DNA of 64,000 bases from Clostridium putrefaciens (lineage in GTDB: Bacteria > Bacillota > Clostridia > Clostridiales > Clostridiaceae). The notes under the pieces are model-generated. The model saw nothing but the letters and a program-made list of their open reading frames with translations, ran no database searches and was not told where the DNA came from. The translations under genes and the position numbers were made by a program. Shown here piece by piece: positions 19,241 through 27,314 of the stretch. The first letter of the stretch is position 1. The number at the start of each line of letters is the position of its first letter. The stretch is from positions 1,860,001 through 1,924,000 of the forward strand of contig NZ_UFWZ01000001.1 of assembly GCF_900461105.1 (NCBI RefSeq), read 5' to 3'.

Positions 19241-19705
19241 TTATTTTTCTAAAAGTTCTTCATATGGCCATGCAGCTTGTCCTTTTTCTAATATATAAAG
19301 TCTATCTTTACTTATCTTTTTCTCTGTTAGATATTTTTGTGTATTTTCAGCGCCTCCGCCACCTTTTGGACATACAATAACTATTGGTTTACTACCTTCT
19401 AACTTTTCTAATACGTTTTCGAGTTTCTTTTTATCTTCGTTACTTTTTACTGGATATGCATAAGTTGGCATAGCTCCTTTGATATGATGTTTATCATATT
19501 CTTCTTTAACCTGAATATCTAAAATTATTATATCTTCTTTAGTTTCTATACTCTTTTTTAGTTGTTCTGCAGTGTAATAATTATAATCTTTTTTCGATTC
19601 CACTTTATTTGCTTCTGTTTTAGATTTTGTGCATCCCAATAAACCTATACTTAAAGTCAGTACCATTAATAATGTAGAAATTAAATATTTTTTGTTCCTT
19701 TTCAT
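19241..19705 (-). CDS. Rhodanese-like lipoprotein (YnjE-like role)
   Basis: 154-residue single-domain rhodanese with a lipoprotein signal peptide (lipobox LLGC at residues 22-25), so it should act on the outer face of the membrane. The domain shows IIILDIQVKEEYDKHHIKGA and the active-site loop VCPKGGGGAENT, where the Cys would carry a persulfide. Start ATG 19703-19705. It heads the TVP38-FeS-TVP38-ABC cluster and corresponds by position and family to ynjE of E. coli. Sulfur relay is the family role; the acceptor here is unknown. Confidence 0.87.
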   Translation of the reverse strand: MKRNKKYLISTLLMVLTLSIGLLGCTKSKTEANKVESKKDYNYYTAEQLKKSIETKEDIIILDIQVKEEYDKHHIKGAMPTYAYPVKSNEDKKKLENVLEKLEGSKPIVIVCPKGGGGAENTQKYLTEKKISKDRLYILEKGQAAWPYEELLEK

Positions 19706-19736
19706 AATTATCCCCCCCTATATAATAACAATTTTA

Positions 19737-19755
19737 GGATATAAAATTTATATCC
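19737..19755 (-). promoter_or_regulatory. 19-bp palindrome upstream of the rhodanese gene
   Basis: GGATATAAA and TTTATATCC form two perfect 9-bp arms around one base. It lies just downstream of a TGATATAAT extended -10-like element (about 19764-19772) and upstream of the rhodanese SD. It could be a repressor operator or a short hairpin; the sequence does not say which. Confidence 0.4.
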
Positions 19756-19829
19756 CTTAAAAATTATATCATAATTTAACTTAAAATACTTGTATCTATG
19801 ATAATCTGCTTATATATAATTTCTATACA

Positions 19830-19848
19830 GATTCTGATTCTCATTCCT
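19830..19848 (-). promoter_or_regulatory. Possible Fur box upstream of the rhodanese cluster
   Basis: On the minus strand AGGAATGAGAATCAGAATC matches 13 of 19 positions of the classical Fur box, including TGAGAATCA against TGATAATCA. A Fur-family gene lies at 799-1266. The distance from the likely -10 region (about 60 bases) is long for direct repression, so this is a tentative call. Confidence 0.35.
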
Positions 19849-19880
19849 TTTATCAATACTTAAATTTTATTATATAATGA

Positions 19881-19915
19881 TTAAAAGAGCCTACCTTTTA
19901 AATAAGCCCTTTTAA
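19881..19915 (-). terminator. Probable terminator after argF
   Basis: TTAAAAGGGC pairs with GCTCTTTTAA (19906-19915 with 19881-19890; one G-U pair) downstream of argF on the minus strand. The T run that follows is weak. It separates the arcA-argF transcript from the rhodanese cluster. Confidence 0.5.
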
Positions 19916-19941
19916 TTAAAACACTAAATTTTATTGTAAAA

Positions 19942-20925
19942 TTATAATGTAGATACCATAACAGCCTTTATTGTATGCATTCTATTTTCAGCCTCATCAA
20001 ATACTACAGAGTGTTTACTTCTAAATACCTCGTCTGTAACTTCTCTAATATCAAGGTTACTATTTTCTGTAGTTTCTTTTGCAACCTTAGTTTCAAAGTC
20101 ATGAAATGAAGGAAGACAATGCATAAATATAACATCATCATTTTCTGTAGTTTTTAACATATCCATGTCTACTTTATATGGAGTTAATAACTTAACCCTT
20201 TCCTCTAACTTATTCTCTTCTCCCATGGATACCCATATATCTGTATAAATAACATCCGCTCCTTTTACATCACTTACATTATCTGTAAGCTCTATGCTTG
20301 CACCAGTAGCTTCTCCAATTAATTTACACTTTTCAACCATGCTCTCATCTGGCCATAATTCTTTTGGAGCTAAAGCCATATATTTCATTCCCATTTTTGC
20401 ACATCCATACATTAAAGCATATCCCATATTATTTCTTGCATCACCAACAAAAACCATCTTAACCTTATTTAAAGGTTTACTTATATGTTCTTCTATAGTC
20501 AAAAGGTCTGCTAAAACTTGAGTTGGATGATCACCATCTGTAAGTCCATTCCACACAGGAATTCCTGAATGTTTAGCTAAAAGTTCCACTGTTTCTTGCT
20601 CATATCCTCTAAATTCCATACCATCATAAAACCTTCCAAGAACCTTTGCCGTATCTTCAATAGACTCCTTTTTACCCATTTGAGAATTACTTAAAAACGT
20701 AACATGAGCACCTTCATCAAGTGCAGCAACTTCAAAAGCACATCTAGTTCTAGTAGATGTTTTATCAAAAAGTAATACTATATTTTTACCATCTAATAAT
20801 CTTCCATGAATACCTGCTCTTTTTTTAGACTTTAAATCCTTAGACAGATCTAATAGATACCTTATTTCTAGTGGTGTGAAATCCAATAATGTTAAAAAAC
20901 TTTTACCTTTTAAATTAACAGCCAT
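19942..20925 (-). CDS. argF: Ornithine carbamoyltransferase
   Basis: Converts citrulline and phosphate to ornithine and carbamoyl phosphate in the arginine deiminase pathway (catabolic, arcB role), or the reverse in biosynthesis. 327 residues, complete. Carbamoyl phosphate-binding STRTRCAFE, then the [15 protein letters not shown] segment, [12 protein letters not shown], and the catalytic [10 protein letters not shown]. Start ATG 20923-20925. It lies 29 bases after arcA, so catabolic use is most likely. Confidence 0.95.
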   Translation of the reverse strand: MAVNLKGKSFLTLLDFTPLEIRYLLDLSKDLKSKKRAGIHGRLLDGKNIVLLFDKTSTRTRCAFEVAALDEGAHVTFLSNSQMGKKESIEDTAKVLGRFYDGMEFRGYEQETVELLAKHSGIPVWNGLTDGDHPTQVLADLLTIEEHISKPLNKVKMVFVGDARNNMGYALMYGCAKMGMKYMALAPKELWPDESMVEKCKLIGEATGASIELTDNVSDVKGADVIYTDIWVSMGEENKLEERVKLLTPYKVDMDMLKTTENDDVIFMHCLPSFHDFETKVAKETTENSNLDIREVTDEVFRSKHSVVFDEAENRMHTIKAVMVSTL

Positions 20926-20954
20926 TTTAATACCTCCATATACTTTATTTTACA

Positions 20955-22178
20955 TTATAAATTTTCTCTCCATATAGGCATACTCATGCATCTTGGGCCG
21001 CCTCTACCTCTTGAAAGTTCAGAACTTTTCATAGTTAATACTTTTATATTGTTTTTATCAAGTAACTCGTTTGTCACATAGTTTCTCTCATACGTAATAA
21101 CTGTTCCTGGAGCTATAGCTAAGGTATTTGATCCATCATTCCACTGCTCTCTAGCTGCTGCAATAATATCTCCTCCACCACATCTTATAAGATCTACTGC
21201 GGGTAATTTAAGAACTCTTTTTAAAACTATATTTAAATCTTCTTTATGTGATTTAAATAACAACTTTCTATCCTTGTCTTTTGTTATTTCATAAATATTA
21301 AGTGGTCCTTCTATTTCAGGATGAATTGTAAATTTATCATAATCTACCATAGTGAATACAGTATCTAAATGCATAAAGGCTCTACACGAAGGTATTTCTA
21401 AAACTAATACTGTTTCAAAACCTGACTTATCATTTAATAAGTTATCAGCTAATATTTCTATAGCTTTTGGTGATGTTCTTTCACTGCAGCCTATTGCAAG
21501 AACCTTTTTTGATAACACAAGCTGATCTCCACCTTCTAAACTATAAGGTATATCTTCATCATACCAAAGTGGAGTCTCCTCTTTTTCAATTGAATCATGG
21601 TTTTCATAAATGTATTTTGAAAATAAACTTTCTCTTCCCCTTGCTAGTGTATGCATATGATTAATACTTAAACCCCTGCCAATTGATGTAGATGGATCTC
21701 TAGTAAAATATGCATTTGGCATTGGATCTAAATAAAAAGGATACTTATTATCTACTAATTCCAACAAAGAAGAGGGTTTAGCAATCCTTATTTTATCTTT
21801 TCTAACCCCAGCTATTAAGATATCTACCATATCCTTTGTATCCATAGAAAGTAGGTATTCTTGTAGAGATTCTTTAATTTGATTTGAATTTACATTACTC
21901 TCTTTTAAAAACTTTAATAAAAATTCTTCTTTTACTTTTTGATTTTTTAAAGAATCCGCTAGTAGTTCTTCTAAATAATATACTTCTACACCATTTTCTC
22001 TCAAAATGTTAGCAAAGCCGTCATGTTCCTTTTGTGCATCTTTAAGATAAGGTATATCATCAAAAAGTAATCTATCAAGGTATTCTGGCACAAGATTTTC
22101 TATTTCTCTTCCAGGTCTGTGCAACATTACTTTCTTTAATTTTCCTATTTCAGAAGTTATGTTTATACTTTGAGACAA
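20955..22178 (-). CDS. arcA: Arginine deiminase
   Basis: Hydrolyses arginine to citrulline and ammonia, first step of fermentative arginine use. 407 residues. Substrate-binding and catalytic stretches are FTRDPSTSIG, EGGDQLVL, RAFMHLDTVFTMVDYDKF (His and Asp), and the nucleophile Cys in SRGRGGPRCMSMP near the C-terminus. The start is TTG 22176-22178, seven bases behind GGAGGTG. The ATG 15 bases upstream overlaps that SD and cannot be the start. argF follows directly; arcC is 9 kb away. Confidence 0.95.
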   Translation of the reverse strand: MSQSINITSEIGKLKKVMLHRPGREIENLVPEYLDRLLFDDIPYLKDAQKEHDGFANILRENGVEVYYLEELLADSLKNQKVKEEFLLKFLKESNVNSNQIKESLQEYLLSMDTKDMVDILIAGVRKDKIRIAKPSSLLELVDNKYPFYLDPMPNAYFTRDPSTSIGRGLSINHMHTLARGRESLFSKYIYENHDSIEKEETPLWYDEDIPYSLEGGDQLVLSKKVLAIGCSERTSPKAIEILADNLLNDKSGFETVLVLEIPSCRAFMHLDTVFTMVDYDKFTIHPEIEGPLNIYEITKDKDRKLLFKSHKEDLNIVLKRVLKLPAVDLIRCGGGDIIAAAREQWNDGSNTLAIAPGTVITYERNYVTNELLDKNNIKVLTMKSSELSRGRGGPRCMSMPIWRENL

Positions 22179-22193
22179 CTTGTACACCTCCAT

Positions 22194-22493
22194 ATATTTT
22201 ATTAGGGCATATTCTTATTACATTATATATATTATTATATGCTATAAAAACCTTTAGTTAAAATCAAAATTGTTCCTTAAATGTCCATATAAAATGATGG
22301 CTTTCAAAATATTCAATTTATTCTCACTAACATCTTAGTATATAGTATATACTTTATTATGCTATCCAATACTAAAGTTGTTTTTTATAATATACTATGT
22401 ATTACCGTATAATTCCGTCTTAATATTCACTCAACTTAGTTTTCTGTATAAATATGCATATATAGTTTTAAAATCTTTTGAATCTTTTTTAAT
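22194..22493. other. Intergenic region between arcA and the IS30 element
   Basis: About 300 bases of AT-rich sequence. A possible arcA promoter (TTAACT, 16-base spacer, TATAAT) can be read on the minus strand around 22230-22260, but it is weak. No ArgR site was convincing. The rest shows no gene. Confidence 0.4.
22481..22493. repeat. Left direct repeat flanking the IS30 element
   Basis: AATCTTTTTTAAT occurs directly outside both ends of the element (also at 23709-23721). It is either a long target-site duplication or an AT-rich coincidence. IS30-family elements usually duplicate 2-3 bases. Confidence 0.5.
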
Positions 22494-22529
22494 GACTTGT
22501 TGTAGAATGAAATTGAACTAATAAAAAAA

Positions 22530-22603
22530 TCCATAGTGGATTATTCTGTGTTATGATTTAATCGTCAAACAAAAACATATACACGGAGGATAATCACTAT
22601 GGA
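22530..22603 (+). promoter_or_regulatory. Hairpin that can hide the transposase SD and ATG
   Basis: TCCATAGTGGATTATTC (22530-22546) is nearly complementary to GGATAATCACTATGGA (22588-22603), with one bulged base. The second arm contains part of the SD GGAGGA (22585-22590) and the ATG (22599-22601). Transcripts entering from outside the element could fold this way and block translation, while a promoter inside the loop region would escape. This is inferred from complementarity only. Confidence 0.5.
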
Positions 22604-23648
22604 CTACCCAAATAGTAACATAAAATCACGTAAAAATAAACACTTGAATTTTGAAGAGCGCATGACTATTCAACTTCGTCTTAAAGATGGGTTTTCAGCA
22701 TATAGGATAGCTAAAGAGCTTAATCGTCCTATAAATACTGTTCTAAATGAAATACGACGTGGTACTACTACTCAAATTAAACAAGGAAAATGTATTGAGA
22801 TTTACCTTGCAGATACAGGCGAAGCCGTTTATAAAAAACATCGTCTTAATTCATGTCGTACATTTAAGCGTTTAGAATGCTCTGACTTCATTAACTATGT
22901 TGTAACTAAGATACAGCATGATTCATGGTCACCTGATGCTTGTGTAGGTAATGCGCTTAAAACTGGTAAGTTTGAGCGTTTTCAAATGGTATGCACCAAG
23001 ACCTTGTATAACTATATTGATCTTGGGTTGCTACTTGTTAAAAATGCAGACTTACCAATAAAGCTACGCTGGAATACTAAGTCAACAATGATCAAAAAGC
23101 ATAAGAAAAAGCTTGGTAAAAGTATTGAAGAACGTCCATGTCACATAAATAATCGTGAAGAATTTGGTCACTGGGAGATTGATACAGTGATTGGTGAAAA
23201 ATCAGGTAATGACTGTGTACTTTTAACCATTCTTGAACGTAATACCAGGAATGCCATTGTGCGTAGAATTGTATCTAAGACTGCTGACGCAGTTATGAAT
23301 GAACTTAGCAGCATCCGTAACTTATATGGCGATAAGTTTAGCCAAGTATTCAAAACAATAACAGGCGATAACGGTTCTGAATTTTCCGATTTATCCACAA
23401 TTGAAGTTGACTCTGATACAAAAGTGTATTTCACTCATCCATATTCCTCATTTGAAAAAGGAACTAATGAACGTCATAATGGCCTGATACGTCGCTTTAT
23501 CCCTAAGGGGAAACGTATGTCAGACTATAGTGCTGATGACATTGCATTCATAGAAGATTGGATGAACACCCTTCCTAGAAGGATACTGAAATACAAAACT
23601 CCAGAGGAACTATTTGAAGCACAGTTAGATATAATATATGCAGCCTAA
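22599..23648 (+). CDS. IS30-family transposase
   Basis: 349-residue DDE transposase. The N-terminal HTH reads LNFEERMTIQLRLKDG and YRIAKELNRPINTVLNEIRRG. The integrase-type core holds Asp in FGHWEIDTVIGEKSG, Asp in TITGDNGSEF and Glu in SFEKGTNERHNG, so it is complete. Start ATG 22599-22601 behind GGAGGA. Arginine is often coded by CGT/CGC, unlike the AGA-rich neighbours, which suggests transfer from another host. Confidence 0.95.
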   Translation: MDYPNSNIKSRKNKHLNFEERMTIQLRLKDGFSAYRIAKELNRPINTVLNEIRRGTTTQIKQGKCIEIYLADTGEAVYKKHRLNSCRTFKRLECSDFINYVVTKIQHDSWSPDACVGNALKTGKFERFQMVCTKTLYNYIDLGLLLVKNADLPIKLRWNTKSTMIKKHKKKLGKSIEERPCHINNREEFGHWEIDTVIGEKSGNDCVLLTILERNTRNAIVRRIVSKTADAVMNELSSIRNLYGDKFSQVFKTITGDNGSEFSDLSTIEVDSDTKVYFTHPYSSFEKGTNERHNGLIRRFIPKGKRMSDYSADDIAFIEDWMNTLPRRILKYKTPEELFEAQLDIIYAA

Positions 23649-23708
23649 GTAATTTCAACGATTTAAGTCATAAATAGAAATTAGTTCAATTTGTTATTGC
23701 AATTTGTC

Positions 23709-23721
23709 AATCTTTTTTAAT
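23709..23721. repeat. Right direct repeat flanking the IS30 element
   Basis: Second copy of AATCTTTTTTAAT, identical to 22481-22493. It runs on into TAAAGATTGG, so the original target may have been a short inverted repeat (AATCTTT...AAAGATT), the kind of site a terminator would offer. Confidence 0.5.
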
Positions 23722-23769
23722 TAAAGATTGGATGATTTTTAAAAGTTGTAATATGCTGCTTTAATAAAA

Positions 23770-23827
23770 GAAATATATAAATATAAGAGAACTCTATTTT
23801 TAGAGTTCTCTTATATTTATATATTTC
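23770..23827. terminator. Long perfect hairpin downstream of flavin reductase
   Basis: Arms of 27 bases (23770-23796 and 23801-23827, core AGAGAACTCTA) pair without mismatch around a TTTT loop. It lies 40 bases after the flavin reductase stop on the minus strand. It is probably a bidirectional terminator, though it is unusually long for one. Confidence 0.7.
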
Positions 23828-23866
23828 TACCTAATGCAGATACTGTATGTATATAACAAAAATGAT

Positions 23867-24367
23867 TTAATCTTCTGTTGCGTAGTAATCAACTATTTCT
23901 CCATAAAATACAGTATGGTAGTCTCCTTCTAAATAAGTACTTTTGCTTATTTCTTCATCCATTATTTCAGGTATTATATCATGCTTGTAAATAACCTTAC
24001 ATTCAAAATATGCATCACAATCTTCAATGATAGGTGTATTTAACTTTTTTGAACTCTTTGATTTTATTCCGGTTAATTTAAACTTATCTACGCTTCTCCC
24101 AGAAGTAGATCCGAAAGTTCCTAACTGTTTTTTCATATAGATATTTAAAGGTATGCTTATTGTAAACTCTCCACTTTTATATATTAATTCATTGGTAAAC
24201 CTTGACTTTCTAACATATATAATGAATATAGGTTTTCCAAATGCAACACCTATGTTACCCCAACTTATAGTCATTGAATTTAAATTTTCTTCATTTTTAC
24301 AAGTTAAGAAGCCTCCGTGTTTATGAAAACTTTTCATGGCTTTATCATTACTTTTTAAACCTTCCAT
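23867..24367 (-). CDS. Flavin reductase family protein
   Basis: 166-residue FMN-binding split-barrel protein of the flavin reductase-like family. Visible family features are an early HKHGGFLTCK, NSMTISWGNIGVAFGKPIFIIYVR and the later FGSTSGRSVDKF. Relatives reduce flavin with NAD(P)H or bind FMN as electron carriers; no partner oxygenase is nearby, and the organism is probably anaerobic. Start ATG 24365-24367 behind AGGAGG. It stands alone between two terminators. Confidence 0.82.
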   Translation of the reverse strand: MEGLKSNDKAMKSFHKHGGFLTCKNEENLNSMTISWGNIGVAFGKPIFIIYVRKSRFTNELIYKSGEFTISIPLNIYMKKQLGTFGSTSGRSVDKFKLTGIKSKSSKKLNTPIIEDCDAYFECKVIYKHDIIPEIMDEEISKSTYLEGDYHTVFYGEIVDYYATED

Positions 24368-24429
24368 TATTTATAATTCCTCCTACTTACTTATGTATTA
24401 TATGTCACTATTATAACATACTTTTAAAA

Positions 24430-24464
24430 AATAAAAATGTGAAGGAATCCTTCACATTTTTATT
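24430..24464. terminator. Terminator between glyA and flavin reductase
   Basis: Sixteen-bp perfect arms (24430-24445 and 24449-24464, core ATGTGAAGG) around a three-base loop, with A and T tracts on both sides. It works in both directions in principle; here it ends glyA transcription. Confidence 0.8.
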
Positions 24465-24484
24465 AATAATCTTTTATATTAAGT

Positions 24485-25720
24485 TTAGTTATATAGAGGG
24501 AATCTCTTACAAAGTTCAACTACCTCTTGTCTAACGCTTGAAATATCTTTATCTCTATTTTCTATAACTTCATTTATAAGTTTTGCTATGACCTTCATAT
24601 CTTCTTCTTTAAATCCTCTAGTAGTAACTGCAGGTGTTCCTATTCTTATTCCACTAGTTACAAAAGGACTTAAAGTCTCAAAAGGTATAGTGTTCTTATT
24701 TACAGTTATGCCAACCGTATCCAATAACTTTTCTGCATCTTTTCCTGTAATATTCTTATTGCTTAAGTCTAGCAATATTAAGTGGTTGTCAGTGCCATTA
24801 GACACTAATCTAAATCCATATCTTATTAGTTCTTCTGATAAAACCTTTGCATTTTTAACCACCTGATTCATATAATCTTTAAATGAATCTTTTAAAGCCT
24901 CTTCAAAGCAAACAGCCTTTCCAGCTACAACATGCATCAAAGGTCCACCTTGCATTCCAGGGAATATGCTCTTATCTATTTCTTTTGCAAACTTTTCTTT
25001 ACATAATATCGCCCCGCCTCTAGGTCCCCTTAAAGTTTTATGTGTTGTAGTAGTTACAAAGTCTGCATAAGGAACTGGTGATGGATGAATTCCTGCTGCA
25101 ACTAGTCCTGCTATATGAGCCATATCCACCATGAAATATGCTCCTACTTCATCAGCTATTTCTCTAAATTTAGCAAAGTCAATAACTCTTGGATATGCAC
25201 TAGCTCCTGCAACTATCATTTTAGGCTTATGTTCTATAGCCATTTCTCTAACCTTTTCATAATCAATTTGCTCATTATCTTTTTCTACACCATAGGATAT
25301 GAAATTAAATAATTTACCTGAAAAGTTTACTGGGCTACCATGAGTTAAATGTCCACCATGAGTTAAATCCATCCCAAGTACAGTATCTCCTGGTTTTAAT
25401 ACTGCAAAATATACTCCCATATTAGCTTGTGATCCAGAATGTGGTTGTACATTAGCATGCTCTGCATTAAATAATTCTTTCATTCTATCTCTAGCTAAAT
25501 CTTCTGCTTTATCAACAACTTCACAACCGCCATAATATCTTTTGTGAGGGTATCCTTCTGCGTATTTATTTGTTAAAGGTGATCCTACAGCCTCCATTAC
25601 AGCTCTACTAGTAAAGTTTTCTGAAGCTATTAGTTCTATATTATATTCTTGTCTCTCCATTTCCTCTTTTATAATATCTAATATTTTCCCATCAGTTTTT
25701 TCTAAATATGAAAATTCCAT
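24485..25720 (-). CDS. glyA: Serine hydroxymethyltransferase
   Basis: PLP enzyme that interconverts serine and glycine and charges tetrahydrofolate with one-carbon units. 411 residues from ATG 25718-25720 (MEFSYLEK), spaced correctly behind AGGGGTG. Motifs: [45 protein letters not shown] and the PLP-lysine region [13 protein letters not shown]. It is monocistronic, with its own promoter (25774-25802) and terminator. Confidence 0.96.
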   Translation of the reverse strand: MEFSYLEKTDGKILDIIKEEMERQEYNIELIASENFTSRAVMEAVGSPLTNKYAEGYPHKRYYGGCEVVDKAEDLARDRMKELFNAEHANVQPHSGSQANMGVYFAVLKPGDTVLGMDLTHGGHLTHGSPVNFSGKLFNFISYGVEKDNEQIDYEKVREMAIEHKPKMIVAGASAYPRVIDFAKFREIADEVGAYFMVDMAHIAGLVAAGIHPSPVPYADFVTTTTHKTLRGPRGGAILCKEKFAKEIDKSIFPGMQGGPLMHVVAGKAVCFEEALKDSFKDYMNQVVKNAKVLSEELIRYGFRLVSNGTDNHLILLDLSNKNITGKDAEKLLDTVGITVNKNTIPFETLSPFVTSGIRIGTPAVTTRGFKEEDMKVIAKLINEVIENRDKDISSVRQEVVELCKRFPLYN

Positions 25721-25773
25721 ATCATACACCCCTTTAAATTGTTATTATAAATGAAAAATATCTTTCTTACCCC

Positions 25774-25802
25774 ATTATAGGTTTTAACAGGATATTTTTC
25801 AA
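25774..25802 (-). promoter_or_regulatory. glyA promoter
   Basis: -35 TTGAAA (25797-25802), 17-base spacer and -10 TATAAT (25774-25779) on the minus strand, about 50 bases upstream of glyA. Confidence 0.75.
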
Positions 25803-25868
25803 CTATAATTTACAACAAACTCAAAATAATTTTAATATTCAAAACAAACTCTTAGACATTTCTTTTTA

Positions 25869-25908
25869 TGATATAATTAAATTTAATAAAACATGTGAAA
25901 AGTCACAT
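25869..25908 (+). promoter_or_regulatory. Promoter and leader hairpin of the threonine/serine exporter genes
   Basis: An extended -10 element TGATATAAT (25869-25877) with no good -35 partner. Downstream, ATGTGA and TCACAT (25893-25898 and 25903-25908) form a small inverted repeat just before the SD. It may be an operator or a weak hairpin. Confidence 0.45.
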
Positions 25909-25925
25909 AGAAAGTGGTGATATAT

Positions 25926-26699
25926 ATGGACGTTAACAAAATTATTTCTATCGCTACTGAAGCTGGACGTGTGATGCTTCAAAATGGTGGAGAAACCTAT
26001 AGAGTTGAGGAAACTATTTCTAGAATATGTGAAGCTTACCTTATAAAAAATTCAGACAGTTATGTAACTCCTACAGGTATAATGGTATCAGCTACTGATA
26101 TATACGGTAATAATGTTTCTATAATAAAAAGAATAAGAAATAGAAACATTGACTTAGAAAAGATTTCCTCAGTAAATGATTTATCAAGAAATATTAAATC
26201 TAAAGGTATTACTGCTGATGAATTTTTAGAACAACTTAAAATCATAGAAAATCAGCCTAGATATGGATACAAAATCACTATACTTGCCTCAGCCTTTATT
26301 GCAGCCTTTTTCACCCTTATATTTGGTGGAAGCCATGGAGACTTTTTAGCGTCATTCTTTATTGGTGGCATTATTCAATCTATAACCATTTACGCTTCTA
26401 AACTAGACATAAACAGCTTTTTTGTAAATATCATAGGTGGTATGGTATCCTCAACATTAGCCATATTATTTGTTATAATAGGTATCTCATCTAGTATAGA
26501 TAAGATAATTATAGGTTCTATAATGCTTTTAGTGCCGGGAATAGCAATAACTAATGCGATTCGTGACACTATAGCTGGCGACTTAGTTGCAGGCCTTGCA
26601 AGATCCGCTGAAGCCATGTTAATTGCAGTTGGCATAGCAGTTGGATCAGGTATTATTCTAAGTTTTTGGTTTTTATATGGTGGAGGTCTTTTTATATGA
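25926..26699 (+). CDS. Threonine/serine exporter, large subunit (YjjP-like)
   Basis: ThrE N-terminal family (DUF1212), 257 residues from ATG 25926-25928 (MDVNKIISIATEAGR). The soluble N-terminal half carries the family motif GGETYRVEETI and then YVTPTGIMVSA; five hydrophobic segments follow from about residue 118. In two-gene systems (yjjP/yjjB) it partners a small membrane subunit to export threonine and serine. The small-subunit gene overlaps its stop codon. Confidence 0.88.
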   Translation: MDVNKIISIATEAGRVMLQNGGETYRVEETISRICEAYLIKNSDSYVTPTGIMVSATDIYGNNVSIIKRIRNRNIDLEKISSVNDLSRNIKSKGITADEFLEQLKIIENQPRYGYKITILASAFIAAFFTLIFGGSHGDFLASFFIGGIIQSITIYASKLDINSFFVNIIGGMVSSTLAILFVIIGISSSIDKIIIGSIMLLVPGIAITNAIRDTIAGDLVAGLARSAEAMLIAVGIAVGSGIILSFWFLYGGGLFI

Positions 26700-27148
26700 T
26701 ATTAAAAATAGTTTATTCTTTTATAACAACTTTAGGCTTTGGAATATTATTCAACATAAAAGGTAAAAAGTTGATATTTGCATCTATTGGCGGATCCATA
26801 AGTTTATTTTTTTATCTACTGTTTTTGAAGTTTAATTTTTCAGATTTATCTTCTTTATTTTTTAGTACTATTATTTTTAGTATATATGCAGAAATTTTAG
26901 CTAGAATTTTAAAAACTCCAGTAACTACTTTTACAATTTGCGCATTAATTCCCTTAGTTCCTGGAGGTGGTATGTACTATACTATGTTAGAGTCTATACA
27001 AGGAAATGTAGAACAATCTTTAAATATTGGTATTGATACATTATATAAAGCTGGAGCATTAGCAATTGGGATTGTTTTTGTTTCTTCCATCTCAAAATTT
27101 ATACGCACAAAAAACTTTACACATTCAAAAACTAAAAAGAATTTTTAA
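26696..27148 (+). CDS. Threonine/serine exporter, small subunit (YjjB-like)
   Basis: ThrE C-terminal family (DUF3815), 150 residues, four hydrophobic segments, with the family stretch CALIPLVPGGGMYYTM and a basic tail. Its ATG (26696-26698) overlaps the previous stop as ATGA, and GGTGGAGG in the upstream gene serves as SD. The pair should form one exporter. Confidence 0.87.
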   Translation: MILKIVYSFITTLGFGILFNIKGKKLIFASIGGSISLFFYLLFLKFNFSDLSSLFFSTIIFSIYAEILARILKTPVTTFTICALIPLVPGGGMYYTMLESIQGNVEQSLNIGIDTLYKAGALAIGIVFVSSISKFIRTKNFTHSKTKKNF

Positions 27149-27215
27149 TACTTATGTATTTTTAATTATTACTACCTCTACCTCTACCTACTATTAAACT
27201 TATTCACATAAAATT

Positions 27216-27265
27216 ATTTATACAATTATAAGGCGGATATTCATCCACCTTATAATTGTATAAAT
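27216..27265. terminator. Terminator between exporter genes and csoR
   Basis: Arms of 23 bases (27216-27238 and 27243-27265, core AATTATAAGG) with one mismatch and a four-base loop. It separates the converging exporter and csoR-type genes. Confidence 0.75.
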
Positions 27266-27314
27266 ATAATAACCACTGGTATTAATTCTAAAAAGTATAC
27301 TTATATATTCTTGA

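Larger units (their letters stand above)
22494..23708 (+). mobile_element. IS30-family insertion sequence
   Basis: About 1.2 kb with one transposase gene. The ends form an imperfect inverted repeat: 21 of 29 bases match, including a 13-base perfect block AAATTGAACTAAT (22510-22522 and its complement 23680-23692), and both ends begin GAC. Direct repeats of 13 bases flank it. It is intact and may be active. It sits between arcA and a flavin reductase gene without breaking a gene. The boundaries rest on the inverted repeat and the flanks; a shorter reading ends at 22510 and 23692. Confidence 0.8.

Noticed and set aside
22201-22480. ArgR binding site upstream of arcA
   Set aside because: Several AT-rich half-matches exist, such as near 22451-22465, but none fits both halves of an ARG box.
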